From G965227875 sp965227875 (lineage in GTDB: Bacteria; Pseudomonadota; Alphaproteobacteria; Rhizobiales; JAJFHC01): a stretch of DNA of 64,000 nt. Made by a program: the position numbers and the translations under genes. The first letter of the stretch is position 1, and each line of letters begins with the position of its first letter. Shown here one piece after another: positions 33,050 through 42,293 of the stretch. Below the pieces are notes generated by a model, which saw nothing but the letters and a program-made list of their open reading frames with translations, did not search any database and had not been told where the DNA came from. The stretch covers positions 2,728,001-2,792,000 of the forward strand of contig OZ245783.1 in assembly GCA_965227875.1 (NCBI GenBank), read 5' to 3'.

Positions 33050-33550
33050 GTGAAACATCTCGACAGACTGGCGGACGGTCTCGGCACCGTCGCGGCATGG
33101 CTCTTCTTCGGAACCGGGGCGATGCTCACCTGGGAGGTCGTCGCGCGCTACGTGTTTTCCGCCCCGACCATCTGGGCGGCCGAGATATCCCAGATGTTTC
33201 TCATCTGGGGCGTCTTCATCGCCCTTCCGCGCACCATCGTCAGGCGCGAGAACATCAACATCGAGATCCTCTACGAACGCCTCCCCGTTGCAGCACGGCG
33301 GGTCTGCGACGTCTTCTCGCTGCTCTTCATCGCCTTCTTCTGCGGGGTCGTGTTCATTTTCGGCTTGGAGATCGCGTGGGACAGCCTCGTGCGCGGCCGG
33401 TCCACCGGCACGATGCTGAACATCCCCAACTGGTGGATCGAGATGATCATTCCGGCCGGGTTCGGCCTTTCCGTGATCGCGTGCGCCACCTCGCTCCTGC
33501 GGTTGCTGCGCGGCGAGGAGCTGCCGTCGGGCACGGGTGGAGAGCACTGA
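33050..33550 (+). CDS. dctQ: TRAP transporter small membrane subunit DctQ
   Basis: A 166-residue inner-membrane protein with about four helices. AAWLFFGTGAMLTWEVVARY and the motif TIWAAEISQMFLIWGVFIAL are typical of DctQ, followed by a basic loop (PRTIVRRENINIEIL). It starts with GTG; GAGGA lies about nine bases upstream. It lies downstream of dctP and its stop directly abuts the ATG of dctM, so translation is probably coupled. The role is as the small partner of the DctM permease. Confidence 0.9.
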   Translation: MKHLDRLADGLGTVAAWLFFGTGAMLTWEVVARYVFSAPTIWAAEISQMFLIWGVFIALPRTIVRRENINIEILYERLPVAARRVCDVFSLLFIAFFCGVVFIFGLEIAWDSLVRGRSTGTMLNIPNWWIEMIIPAGFGLSVIACATSLLRLLRGEELPSGTGGEH

Positions 33551-34825
33551 ATGACCACCGTTCTCATCCTGCTCGCCCTTTTCGGCCTCCTCCTCATGCG
33601 CATCCCCGTGGCCTTCGTGCTCGGGGGGCTGGGACTTGTCCTCCTGCTGGTCGGCGGGTTTTCGCCGCTGATGGCGCCCCAGGGCATGCTCGGTACGATC
33701 GACAACTTCGTGCTGCTGGCCGTGCCGCTTTTCCTCCTCATGTCGAACGTGCTGCTCAAGGGCGGCGTCGGCCGGGATCTTTTTGCCGCCGTCCAGGCCT
33801 GGGTCGGCCACCTCCCGGGCGGTCTCGCGATCGCGACGGTTCTGTCCTGCGGCATCTTTGCGGCGATCTCCGGATCGTCCGTCGCCACCGCGGCCACCAT
33901 CGGCACCGTCGCCATCCCCGAGATGAGCGAACGCGGATATCCGCGCCCGTTCGTGCTCGGTCTCCTGGCCGCGGGTGGGACGCTCGGCATTCTCATCCCG
34001 CCCTCCATCCCGATGATCGTCTACGGTTTCATCACCGAGGAATCGGTCATCAAGCTGTTCCTTGCGGGAATCGGGCCGGGCCTTCTGCTCATGGGGTTTT
34101 TCATCGGTTTTTCGATGATCTACGCCTGGCTGTCGCCGTCCTGCCGTCCGTCGCCGAAGGCGACGTGGGACGAACGCCGGACCACGGGGCTGCGCGCCCT
34201 GCCGGCGCTGGCGCTCGCCGTCCTCATCATCTGGGGCATATACTGGGGCGTCTTCACGCCGACGGAAGCCGCGGCCATCGGTTTTGCCGTGTCGCTCTTC
34301 ATCACCGGCGTCGTCCTGCGCACGCTCACCTGGAAAGCGCTCCGGGAGGCGCTGATCCAGTCCATGGTCACCACCGTGACCATCCTTCTCATCGTCGCCG
34401 GCGCCAAGGTCTTCGGCAAGGCGATCTCGCTCTATCGCATCCCGCAGGACGTGTCGTTCTTCATCTCCCAGAATTTCGGCGAGGGCTGGCAGTTCATTCT
34501 CGTCGTCGGCCTGGTGCTCGTGCTCATGGGCCTCTTCCTCGAAGCGCTCTCCATGATGCTCATCATGGTGCCGGTGCTCGCGCCGTCGCTGGCCGGTCTC
34601 GGCGTGGACCCGATCTGGTTCGGCGTGTTCTTCGTCATCATGATCGAGTGCGCGCTGATCACCCCGCCTGTCGGGCTGAACCTCTATGTCATACAGGCGG
34701 TGGGCAAGGCCTCCATGCAGGAGGTGGCGCGTGGTGTGCTGCCATTCCTGATGCTCATGCTGCTCACCGTCCTGCTGATCTACCTTGTGCCGGACCTTGC
34801 CATGTACATTCCCTTCAAGCTCTGA
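33551..34825 (+). CDS. dctM: TRAP transporter large permease subunit DctM
   Basis: A 424-residue integral membrane permease with about 12 helices, which couples import of the DctP ligand to a sodium gradient in characterised relatives. Family-diagnostic segments include LLMRIPVAFVLGGLGLVLLL, FAAISGSSVATAATIGTVAI, AAGGTLGILIPPSIPMIVYG and ALITPPVGLNLYVIQAVG. Length and order match DctM. It forms an operon with dctPQ and probably with the isocitrate-lyase-family gene that starts 11 bases after its stop. Confidence 0.94.
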   Translation: MTTVLILLALFGLLLMRIPVAFVLGGLGLVLLLVGGFSPLMAPQGMLGTIDNFVLLAVPLFLLMSNVLLKGGVGRDLFAAVQAWVGHLPGGLAIATVLSCGIFAAISGSSVATAATIGTVAIPEMSERGYPRPFVLGLLAAGGTLGILIPPSIPMIVYGFITEESVIKLFLAGIGPGLLLMGFFIGFSMIYAWLSPSCRPSPKATWDERRTTGLRALPALALAVLIIWGIYWGVFTPTEAAAIGFAVSLFITGVVLRTLTWKALREALIQSMVTTVTILLIVAGAKVFGKAISLYRIPQDVSFFISQNFGEGWQFILVVGLVLVLMGLFLEALSMMLIMVPVLAPSLAGLGVDPIWFGVFFVIMIECALITPPVGLNLYVIQAVGKASMQEVARGVLPFLMLMLLTVLLIYLVPDLAMYIPFKL

Positions 34826-34835
34826 GGTCAATGTG

Positions 34836-35711
34836 ATGAAAGACGCATCTCCCGCCGCCCGCCTTCGCGCCCTCCTGGCCGAGGACACGTGCCATGTCAT
34901 GCCGTGTTGCTGGGACGGTCTCAGCGCGAAGATGATCGGCGATGCAGGGTTTCCGTTTTCCTTCATGTCCGGATTCGCGGTTTCCGCGGGCCGCATCGGC
35001 GCGCCGGACACCGGCCTGATTTCGCTGGGAGAGATGCTCGACCAGGGCCGCAACATCTGTGCGGCGACTGACATCCCCGTCATCGGCGACGGGGACACCG
35101 GTTACGGCAACGCCCTGAACGTGCGCCGTACGGTCGATCTCTACGCCCGCGCGGGTTTCGCCGCCGTCATGATCGAGGACCAGGTTTCGCCCAAGCGCTG
35201 CGGGCACACGCGCGGCAAGCTCGTGGTCGACCGCGAGGAGGCCTTCAACCGCATCAGGGCGGCCGTCGACGCCCGTGAGGCCGGCGCGGACATCATGATC
35301 CTCGCGCGCACCGATGCGCGGCACGGGCACGGACTGGACGAGGCGATCGAACGCGCGCGCGCCTTTTCCGACATCGGCGCCGACATGCTCTTCGTCGAAG
35401 CGCCGCAGTCAGAGGCCGAGATGCAACGCCTCACGACTGAGGCTCCCGGCATCCACATGGCCAACATGGTGGAAGGCGGGGCGACGCCGATCCTGCATCC
35501 CGACCGCCTGCACGAGCTGGGCTACCGTTTCGCGGCCTACCCGCTCACCCTCATGTCCGCCGCCATGAAGGCGATGCGGGATGCGCTCGAGAGCTTTGCC
35601 CGCCGGGAGCACCCCGCCGGCATGCTGCTCGATTTTGCCGACCTGCGCGAAGCGGTCGGTTTCGACGAGTACTACCGCGTCGAGCAGGGATATGCCGACC
35701 GCCGCGACTGA
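34836..35711 (+). CDS. Isocitrate lyase/PEP mutase family enzyme (PrpB-like)
   Basis: A 291-residue (beta/alpha)8 enzyme that makes or breaks a C-C (or P-C) bond next to a 2-oxo acid. It shows the metal-binding GDGDTGYGN motif, EDQVSPKRCGH, which contains the KRCGH catalytic loop of methylisocitrate lyases, and ILARTDARHGHGLDEAIERA. Length is close to PrpB (about 295). Related oxaloacetate decarboxylases and phosphonopyruvate hydrolases share the fold, so 2-methylisocitrate is only one possible substrate. The ATG at 34836 follows GAGGT by seven bases. Its position at the end of the dctPQM operon suggests it acts on the imported organic acid or a derivative. Confidence 0.82.
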   Translation: MKDASPAARLRALLAEDTCHVMPCCWDGLSAKMIGDAGFPFSFMSGFAVSAGRIGAPDTGLISLGEMLDQGRNICAATDIPVIGDGDTGYGNALNVRRTVDLYARAGFAAVMIEDQVSPKRCGHTRGKLVVDREEAFNRIRAAVDAREAGADIMILARTDARHGHGLDEAIERARAFSDIGADMLFVEAPQSEAEMQRLTTEAPGIHMANMVEGGATPILHPDRLHELGYRFAAYPLTLMSAAMKAMRDALESFARREHPAGMLLDFADLREAVGFDEYYRVEQGYADRRD

Positions 35712-35754
35712 TGCGGCAAGGATCATCTGATTTCCGGGCGTGTCCGGTGTGCGC

Positions 35755-38700
35755 CTATTGCGCCGCCTGCATCTGGCGGCGGCTCTGGGCCAGCAGCGAG
35801 CGCAGCGCCGCGGGCTTGACCGGCTTGTTGAGCACGAAGACGCCCTGTTCCCGTGCGGTGTCTCGCAGGTCGCGGGACCGGTCGGCGGTGATCAGGATCG
35901 CCGGCAGGTCGCGGTCGAGTTTCCGGCGCAGCTCCGAGATCAGGTCGAGGCCGTTCTCGTCGTCGAGGTGATAGTCCGCCAGCACCACGTCGGGATGTAT
36001 GTCTGACCGGTCGAGGAGATCGAGCGTGGCCGCGAGGCCGGTCGCGGTCTGCACGTCGCACCCCCAGCCCTTGAGCAGGGCACGCATGCCGTTGAGGATT
36101 TCCGGCTCGTTGTCGATGCACAGCACCACGAGTTCCGAGACGTCCGCCATGGTGTGGCCGCGGGCGACCGGGGCTTCGTTTTCGGTTTCCGCGGCCTCGG
36201 CCATCGGCAGGTGGAGCGAGAAGGCCGACCCCTTGCCCGGACGGGAATAGACCTCGATCTTGTGGCCCAGCATCTGCACGATGCGCTGGACGATGGACAG
36301 CCCGAGGCCGAGACCCTGCGCCGCCCTTGAGGCGTCGTCGAGGCGCTCGAATTCCTGGAAGATAAGTTCCTGTTTCGAGGTCGGCACACCGATGCCCGTG
36401 TCGTGGACGTTGAGCACAACCGTGTCGCCGCGCCGTCGGCAGCCCACCACGACCCGGCCCGAAGGCGTGTACTTGATCGCGTTGGAAACGAGGTTCTGCA
36501 CGATGCGCCGCGCCAGCCGCCGGTCGGACCGCACGGTGAGCGAGGATGGCACGATCCAGAGATCGAGACCCTTTTCCTTGGCCAGCGGGCCGAACTCGAC
36601 CTCGATCGCGTCCAGCAGGTCTCCGATGCGGAACGTGGAGATTTCCGGCTTGAGCGCGCCCGCGTCGAGGCGGGAGATGTCGAGAAGCGCGCCGAGAATG
36701 TCCTCCACGGCTTCGAGCGAGGCGTCGATGTTGCGGATGAGCTTGTAGTCGTCCGTGCCCGGCCCGTCCGCGCCGCGTTCCACAAGGCTGCTGGTGTAGA
36801 GCCTTGCCGCGTTGAGCGGCTGCAGGATGTCGTGGCTTGCGGCCGCCAGAAAGCGCGTCTTGCCGAGATTGGCCGCTTCGGCCTCGGCCGTCGCCTGTTC
36901 CAGCGCATGGTTGAGTTCGGTCAGTTCGGCGGTGCGTTCGCGCACCCGTCGTTCCAGGGTTTCGTTCGCCTGCTTCAGCGCCTTGTCCGCCTCGACCTGT
37001 TCGGTGACGTCGGTAAACGTCGCGACGACACCGCCGTCCGGCATGGCGGTGGAGCGCACCTCCAGGACCGTGCCGCTGTTGAGCATCGGTTCGATATAGG
37101 TGTCCATGGACACGACGAGGCGTTCGATCCGGTCGTCAATGAGCCGTTCGCGGTCCCCCGTTCCGAACTCGCCCTTGTCCGCCATGTGTTCGACGATGTC
37201 GCGCAGCCGGACGCCGACCCTGCCGAACTCGACCGGCAGACCGATGAGTTCGCGAAACTGGGTGTTCCAGCAGATGAGGCACAGGTCGCTGTCGAACACC
37301 GCGATCCCGGGGCGGACGTGGTCGATCGCCGACTGCAACAGGTCGCGGTTGTACTGGATGGCCGCCGAGGCATCGTCCAGCAGCTTCATCGCGCCGCGCT
37401 CGTGGATGCTGTGGCGTTCGAGCAGAAGCGCCAGGACGAGCCGCGAGGACGCCGCGCCGACGGCGCTTGCAAGCAGGTTTTCCGCGAACCGCAGCAGCCT
37501 TACGTCCGCTTCCGCGTCGGGCCGCAGGTCGAGATGGCGGCTTTCGGCGAATTCGGCGAAGGAGCGCTCCGTGCGCTGGTCGCCCAGGTAACGGGCGACG
37601 GTCTCCTTGAGGTCGCCGACCTGCACCGCCGTGCGCCACAGGCGGAAGCCGCCGCCGGACTGCTGGATCTGGTCGCTGACGAAAATGTCGGCCTGCATGC
37701 GTTCGACAGGCTGCGGGTTGGTCAGCAGGGAGACCGCCCAGTAGGCCAGCCCGTTGGCGCCGAGGCTCCAGATCACGCCGTGGGAGATCGGATCGGTCTC
37801 GAAGAAGAACAGGGCCTGGGGCTTGAGCGCCGCGATGCCGAACGGTCCTTCGCTGAGCAGGCTGGCCGGAAACCAGGCGGTATCGAGGAAGGAGGGAAGC
37901 AGCAGCGTGTAGGCCCAGACCACGAAGCCGGCCGATACCCCGGCGATGGCGCCGCGCGCGGTCGCCCGTTTCCAGAACAGCCCGCCGAAAAAGACCGGCG
38001 CGAACTGCGCGATGGCGGCAAAGGAGATCAGCCCGATCGAGGCGAGCGCGAGAGACCCGCTGATCAGGTGGTAATAGACGTAGCCGAGCACGAGGATCGC
38101 CACGATGGCCGTGCGGCGGATGTTGAGCAGCATGCGGCCCATGTCGCCCTGGGCCGTCAGCCCGGCGACGCGGTCGCGGAGGATCAGCGGCACCACGAGG
38201 TTGTTGGACACCATCACCGACAGGGCGATCGAGCCCACGATGACCATCGCCGTGGCCGCGGACAGACCGCCGACGAAGGCGATGATCGTCATCGGCAGTT
38301 GCCCGGCCGACAGCGGCAGGGCCAGCACGAAAGTGTCGCCGTTGACATTGCTGCCGGGGAAGGTCAGCAGGCCAGCGATGGCGATCGGTATCACGAAGAT
38401 GTTGATCGCCACGAGATAGAGCGGGAACAGCCACGCGGCCTTCTTGATGTCGCTGGTGCTGTCGTTCTCCACGATAGCGACGTGAAACTGCCGCGGCAGC
38501 AGGATGATGCCGACCATGGCCAGCAGGGTCATGGTGATCCATCGCAGGCCGTCGGGCGGCGTAGTGAGCAGGTCGGCGATGTCGGGCCGCGCCTGGGCCC
38601 TGGCGAGAAGATCGCCGAAACCGTCGAACATCCAGAAGGTGACATAGATCCCGACGCAGAGGAACGTCACCAGCTTGACGACGGACTCCGCAGCGATGGC

Positions 38701-39291
38701 GAGCATGAGACCGTCCTGGTGTTCAGTCGCATCGATGTGCCGCGTGCCGAAGAGCACCGAGAAGGCGGCCATGGTCAGGGCGACATAGAAGGCGAGGTCG
38801 TCGAAGATCCCGGCCGTGCCTTCCTCCGTCACGAATCCGCTGGACGGCTCCAGCAGCGTCGAGAGGGACAGCGCCACGGCCTTCAACTGGAGCGCGATAT
38901 AGGGAAGTGTCCCGATGACCGCGATCACCGTGACCAGTGCGGCGAGCTTCTGGTTCTTGCCGTAGCGCGCGGAAATGAAGTCGGCGATTGACGTGATGTT
39001 CTGCGACTTGCTCAGTTCCGCGATCCGCCGCATGACGGGCCAGGCCAGCACGAGCATGAGGATCGGCCCGATGTAGATCGGCAGGAAATCGTATCCGGTG
39101 CGCGCGGACAGGCCGACGCTGCCGAAGAAGGTCCAGGACGTGCAGTAGACGCCGAGCGTCAGCGCATAGATGACCGGACGTCCGGTGCCGGGAATCCGGT
39201 TGCGCGCGTACTTGTCGCCGTAGCTCGCCACGGCGAACAGCAGCCCGAGATAGGCGAGCGCAACCGTCGATACGGTCCAACCTGGCAGCAT
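35755..39291 (-). CDS. Sodium/solute symporter-type hybrid histidine kinase with receiver domain
   Basis: A 1,178-residue membrane sensor. Residues about 1-480 form an SSS/PutP-like domain of roughly 12-13 helices (YALTLGVYCTSWTFFGSVGL near the start). A PAS-type sensor follows (DHVRPGIAVFDSDLCLICWN), then a coiled coil, then a kinase core. The core has the phospho-acceptor His in AAASHDILQPLNAARLY, an N-box in NLVSNAIKYTP and G-boxes in HDTGIGVP and GLGLGLSIVQRI. A C-terminal receiver has Asp in VVLADYHLDDENG. This matches the NahK/ErcS' class, which often signals to LuxR-type or Hpt partners. The ATG has GGAGGA close upstream. The transport-like domain may sense or carry an unknown solute. 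Confidence 0.9.
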   Translation of the reverse strand: MLPGWTVSTVALAYLGLLFAVASYGDKYARNRIPGTGRPVIYALTLGVYCTSWTFFGSVGLSARTGYDFLPIYIGPILMLVLAWPVMRRIAELSKSQNITSIADFISARYGKNQKLAALVTVIAVIGTLPYIALQLKAVALSLSTLLEPSSGFVTEEGTAGIFDDLAFYVALTMAAFSVLFGTRHIDATEHQDGLMLAIAAESVVKLVTFLCVGIYVTFWMFDGFGDLLARAQARPDIADLLTTPPDGLRWITMTLLAMVGIILLPRQFHVAIVENDSTSDIKKAAWLFPLYLVAINIFVIPIAIAGLLTFPGSNVNGDTFVLALPLSAGQLPMTIIAFVGGLSAATAMVIVGSIALSVMVSNNLVVPLILRDRVAGLTAQGDMGRMLLNIRRTAIVAILVLGYVYYHLISGSLALASIGLISFAAIAQFAPVFFGGLFWKRATARGAIAGVSAGFVVWAYTLLLPSFLDTAWFPASLLSEGPFGIAALKPQALFFFETDPISHGVIWSLGANGLAYWAVSLLTNPQPVERMQADIFVSDQIQQSGGGFRLWRTAVQVGDLKETVARYLGDQRTERSFAEFAESRHLDLRPDAEADVRLLRFAENLLASAVGAASSRLVLALLLERHSIHERGAMKLLDDASAAIQYNRDLLQSAIDHVRPGIAVFDSDLCLICWNTQFRELIGLPVEFGRVGVRLRDIVEHMADKGEFGTGDRERLIDDRIERLVVSMDTYIEPMLNSGTVLEVRSTAMPDGGVVATFTDVTEQVEADKALKQANETLERRVRERTAELTELNHALEQATAEAEAANLGKTRFLAAASHDILQPLNAARLYTSSLVERGADGPGTDDYKLIRNIDASLEAVEDILGALLDISRLDAGALKPEISTFRIGDLLDAIEVEFGPLAKEKGLDLWIVPSSLTVRSDRRLARRIVQNLVSNAIKYTPSGRVVVGCRRRGDTVVLNVHDTGIGVPTSKQELIFQEFERLDDASRAAQGLGLGLSIVQRIVQMLGHKIEVYSRPGKGSAFSLHLPMAEAAETENEAPVARGHTMADVSELVVLCIDNEPEILNGMRALLKGWGCDVQTATGLAATLDLLDRSDIHPDVVLADYHLDDENGLDLISELRRKLDRDLPAILITADRSRDLRDTAREQGVFVLNKPVKPAALRSLLAQSRRQMQAAQ

Positions 39292-39534
39292 GTTTCCTCC
39301 GCCCCCGTTGTTTTCCGGGGAATTGCGGAAAGATCACCACATGGTCGCGGTTTTGTCCATTGCACGTCCCGCGTGCGTTCTCCTTTGTGTTAACGGGAGA
39401 AAAGGGTATACGGGCTTCTGCAAAACGGTGGTTTCGACTTCCCGGGCGCATTGTTGTGTGGGCGATGCACCGTTTTCTGGGAGGGACGCCGCGTCGGCGA
39501 CCCACGATCTGCGGAATTGCATAGCGAGGTAGGT

Positions 39535-39966
39535 ATGCTCAAGGAATTCAGGGAATTTGCGGTCAAGGGCAATGTCGTCGACATGGCCGTGGGGATCATC
39601 ATCGGTGCAGCGTTCACCACAATCGTCAAGTCGCTGGTGGCCGACGTCATCATGCCGCCCATCGGGCTGCTGCTCGGTGGAATCGATTTCACCAACATCT
39701 TCATCACCCTCAAGGGTGACACCTACGCGACCCTCGAGGCCGCACAGGAAGCGGGCGCCGTGACGATGAACATCGGCGTCTTCCTCAACACGGTCATCAG
39801 CTTCCTGATCGTCGCTTTCTGCGTGTTCCTGCTCGTGAAGTCCATCAACCGGATGAAGAAGCAGTTCGAGGAAGAAGAGGTCGCAGCGCCCGAGGAGCCG
39901 GCCGCGCCGCCGCGCTCGGAGGTCCTGCTCGAGGAAATCCGCGACGCGCTCGTCAAGAAGGCATAA
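39535..39966 (+). CDS. mscL: Large-conductance mechanosensitive channel MscL
   Basis: A 143-residue inner-membrane channel that opens on membrane tension to release solutes during hypo-osmotic shock. The N-terminus (LKEFREFAVKGNVVDMAVGI) and TM1 (IIGAAFTTIVKSLVADVIMP) are classic MscL. TM2 (FLIVAFCVFLLVKSINRMKK) and a C-terminal helical bundle with SEVLLEEIRDALVKK follow. Length fits the family (130-150). GAGGTAGG gives a strong ribosome-binding site. It is a single gene followed by a clear intrinsic terminator. Confidence 0.97.
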   Translation: MLKEFREFAVKGNVVDMAVGIIIGAAFTTIVKSLVADVIMPPIGLLLGGIDFTNIFITLKGDTYATLEAAQEAGAVTMNIGVFLNTVISFLIVAFCVFLLVKSINRMKKQFEEEEVAAPEEPAAPPRSEVLLEEIRDALVKKA

Positions 39967-39992
39967 GACCCGCAATCTCCGGATTGCCGGAT

Positions 39993-40030
39993 GGGCTCCC
40001 GTCGTGTAACGCAGCGGGAGCCCTTTTTTT
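39993..40030 (+). terminator. Intrinsic terminator after mscL
   Basis: GGGCTCCCG at 39993-40001 pairs perfectly with CGGGAGCCC at 40015-40023, with a 13-base loop, followed by seven T residues. It ends the mscL transcript and insulates the aminotransferase gene 30 bases downstream. Confidence 0.95.
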
Positions 40031-40059
40031 GCCCCGGAATGCTCCAGGAAAATGACGTC

Positions 40060-41259
40060 ATGAATATCGAGACCGCCGACCATCTGTCGAGCCTGAGGCC
40101 CGATGTCGGGCAGGAGCCGGAAAGCGGCATCGTGCAGATCGCCAATTACGGCCGTGAACGCGAAGGCCTGATACCGCTGTGGATCGGCGAGGGGGACCTG
40201 CCGACGCCGGAATTCATCTGCAAGGCCGCCTACGACGCCATGCGCGCCGGCGAGACCTTCTACACCTACCAGCGCGGAATCCCGGCGCTGCGCCAGGCGC
40301 TCGCCGACTACCACGCCCGCATCTACGGCCATGCGTTCGACCCGGAGAACTTCTTCGTCACCGGCTCGGGCATGCAGGCCATCATGAACGTGGTGCAGGC
40401 CGTGGCCGGCGAAGGCGACGAGGTCGTGATGGCGTCGCCCGCATGGCCGAACTATCCTGCCGCGCTCCGGCTCAACGGCGCAAGGCCCGTTGAAGTGCCG
40501 ATGGTCTTCGGGGAAGATCGCTGGACGGTCGATCTCGACCGCCTGTTCGACGCCTGCACGGATCGCACCAGGGCGATCTTCGTCAACTCGCCCAGCAACC
40601 CGCTCGGGCACGTGATGTCGACCGACGAACTGAAGGCCATTCGGGATTTCGCGCGTGACCGGGGCCTCTGGCTCATCGCCGACGAGGTCTATGCCCGTTT
40701 CGTCTACGCCGATCTCGGCGGGAACCGCAATGTCAGCCCGTCGGTGCTCGATATTTGCGATCCGGAAGAACGCCTGATCTGCACCAACACGTTTTCCAAG
40801 AACTGGGCGATGACAGGCTGGCGCGTCGGCTGGATCATGGGACCGCGGTCCCTGGGGCAGGTCTTCGAGAACCTCGTGCAGTACAACACCTCGGGCGTGC
40901 CGGCGTTCCTGCAGCGCGGCTGTGTCGCGGCCCTTGAACATGGCGAGCCCTTCCTCGCCGAGCAGATCGCGCGCGCCCGCGCCGGACGCGAAATCGTCTG
41001 TGATGCGCTCGGTTCGTCGGACCGTGTCCGGTTCCAGCGCCCCGACGGGGCCTTCTACCTGTTCTTTTCCATAGACGGTATCGCGGATTCCCGCGCCGCG
41101 GCCCGGCGGATGATCGACGAGGCCTCGGTCGGGCTCGCTCCTGGCAGCGCCTTCGGTCCTGGCGGCGAAGGCTGGTTTCGGCTGTGTTACGCGCGCTCCG
41201 AGGACGGCCTGAGGGAAGGCATGGACCGGCTGATGTCCTGGATTCGCGACAAGGCGTGA
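40060..41259 (+). CDS. Class I/II PLP-dependent aminotransferase
   Basis: A 399-residue aspartate-aminotransferase-fold enzyme that transfers an amino group between an amino acid and a 2-oxo acid. It shows the PLP-phosphate segment GSGMQAIMN, NSPSNPLGHV, IADEVYARFVY with the cofactor-contacting Asp, and the Schiff-base lysine in NTFSKNWAMTGWRVGW. An Arg in WFRLCYARS probably binds the alpha-carboxylate. Substrate preference cannot be deduced. The ATG at 40060 has AGGAAAA eight bases upstream; the in-frame ATG at 40039 has no such site. It converges with the dioxygenase gene. Confidence 0.92.
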   Translation: MNIETADHLSSLRPDVGQEPESGIVQIANYGREREGLIPLWIGEGDLPTPEFICKAAYDAMRAGETFYTYQRGIPALRQALADYHARIYGHAFDPENFFVTGSGMQAIMNVVQAVAGEGDEVVMASPAWPNYPAALRLNGARPVEVPMVFGEDRWTVDLDRLFDACTDRTRAIFVNSPSNPLGHVMSTDELKAIRDFARDRGLWLIADEVYARFVYADLGGNRNVSPSVLDICDPEERLICTNTFSKNWAMTGWRVGWIMGPRSLGQVFENLVQYNTSGVPAFLQRGCVAALEHGEPFLAEQIARARAGREIVCDALGSSDRVRFQRPDGAFYLFFSIDGIADSRAAARRMIDEASVGLAPGSAFGPGGEGWFRLCYARSEDGLREGMDRLMSWIRDKA

Positions 41260-41308
41260 ATGGTGCGCGGCCTGTGCCGGCAGCGCGCTCGTCGCCAGAC
41301 GCTTCGGT

Positions 41309-42196
41309 TCAGGGGACCCGGGCGGGCCTCATGCTCTCCAGGCCGTCTGCCACCCCCGCCGAGACGCAGCAGCTGACAAGGGTGCGGGCCTGGTCCCACG
41401 GCCATGGTGTGCCCCGGTGGAGCACGGCCCGTTCGTCCCAGACGACGACGTCGCCGGGCTCCCAGGCGTGGGCGTAGACCGCATCCGGCACCGTCATTTC
41501 CGCAATCAGCCCGTCGACGAAGGATTGCGCCTCGTCGCCGTCCATGCCGTCGACGGCGAAGACATGCGACGCGATGTAGAGCGCGTCGTCCCCCGTCACC
41601 GGGTTTTTCCATACCGCGCGCCAGCACGTGTCCGGCCACATCGTGAACCGTTCGAGCTTCGCCAGGTCCGGGTCGATCCGCGCCCGGGAGTGGCTGTACC
41701 GGTGATGGAAGGTCATGTTCCGAAGACGCGCCTGCATGTCCGGGGAAAGCCGCGCGAAACCGGCCCGCGAGGAAGCGAACTCGGTCGCGCCGCCCGTCTC
41801 GGGCACCACGCGCGCCTGCAGGATGTTGGCGAGCGCCGGCACCGGCAGGAAGGTGCTGTCCGTGTGCCATAGCATGTTCGCCTTCAGGTTCAGCAGCTTG
41901 AGGTCGTCCTCGGCATACGTGCCGCCGTCCCCGTTCTCGTTGCTGACCCCGTAGGAGACGACCGGGGCTCCGTCCATGCGGATGTTCGAGCGGTCCTCGA
42001 TCGGCCCGAACCGTTGCGAGAAGGCGAGATGCTCGTCGTCATCGAGGTTCTGGCCGCGAAAGAGGAGCAGCGAATGACGCTCGAAAAGATCGCGCACGGC
42101 GGCGAACAACTCGGTATCCGCGGTGTCCCTCAGGTCGAGGCCGTGCACGTCCACGCCGAAGTCGCGGTGGAGGGGAGTCGTCTCGAGATCCGGCAT
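41309..42196 (-). CDS. TauD/TfdA-family Fe(II)/2-oxoglutarate dioxygenase
   Basis: A 295-residue non-haem iron dioxygenase. The iron-binding facial triad is visible as WHTD (His and Asp) and the distal His in VLHRGTPWPW. An Arg in QARTLVSCC probably holds 2-oxoglutarate. The N-terminus (FGVDVHGLDLRDTADTEL) matches TauD/TfdA proteins, which cleave taurine, sulfonates or aryloxyalkanoates by hydroxylation. The substrate here is unknown, and no sulfonate transporter is adjacent. The ATG at 42196 follows AAAGGGTGA; the longer open frame is not preferred. The start is divergent from the MOSC gene. Confidence 0.88.
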   Translation of the reverse strand: MPDLETTPLHRDFGVDVHGLDLRDTADTELFAAVRDLFERHSLLLFRGQNLDDDEHLAFSQRFGPIEDRSNIRMDGAPVVSYGVSNENGDGGTYAEDDLKLLNLKANMLWHTDSTFLPVPALANILQARVVPETGGATEFASSRAGFARLSPDMQARLRNMTFHHRYSHSRARIDPDLAKLERFTMWPDTCWRAVWKNPVTGDDALYIASHVFAVDGMDGDEAQSFVDGLIAEMTVPDAVYAHAWEPGDVVVWDERAVLHRGTPWPWDQARTLVSCCVSAGVADGLESMRPARVP

Positions 42197-42293
42197 CGTG
42201 TCACCCTTTCGTTCACGGGACGTGTTGAATGCCAAGCCCGCATACTGCATGACTCTTCACCGGTTTCAACGGATCCGCATTCGAGGTCGGCAG

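Noticed and set aside
30983..35098. A 1,371-residue minus-strand open frame covering the TRAP operon
   Set aside because: Only its last 267 codons are a real gene (the methyltransferase, with its own ATG and ribosome-binding site). The rest is antisense to well-supported dctP, dctQ, dctM and lyase genes.
36403..38991. An 862-residue plus-strand open frame
   Set aside because: It is antisense to the hybrid histidine kinase and has the low-complexity Arg/Asp/Gly/Val composition typical of high-GC shadows.
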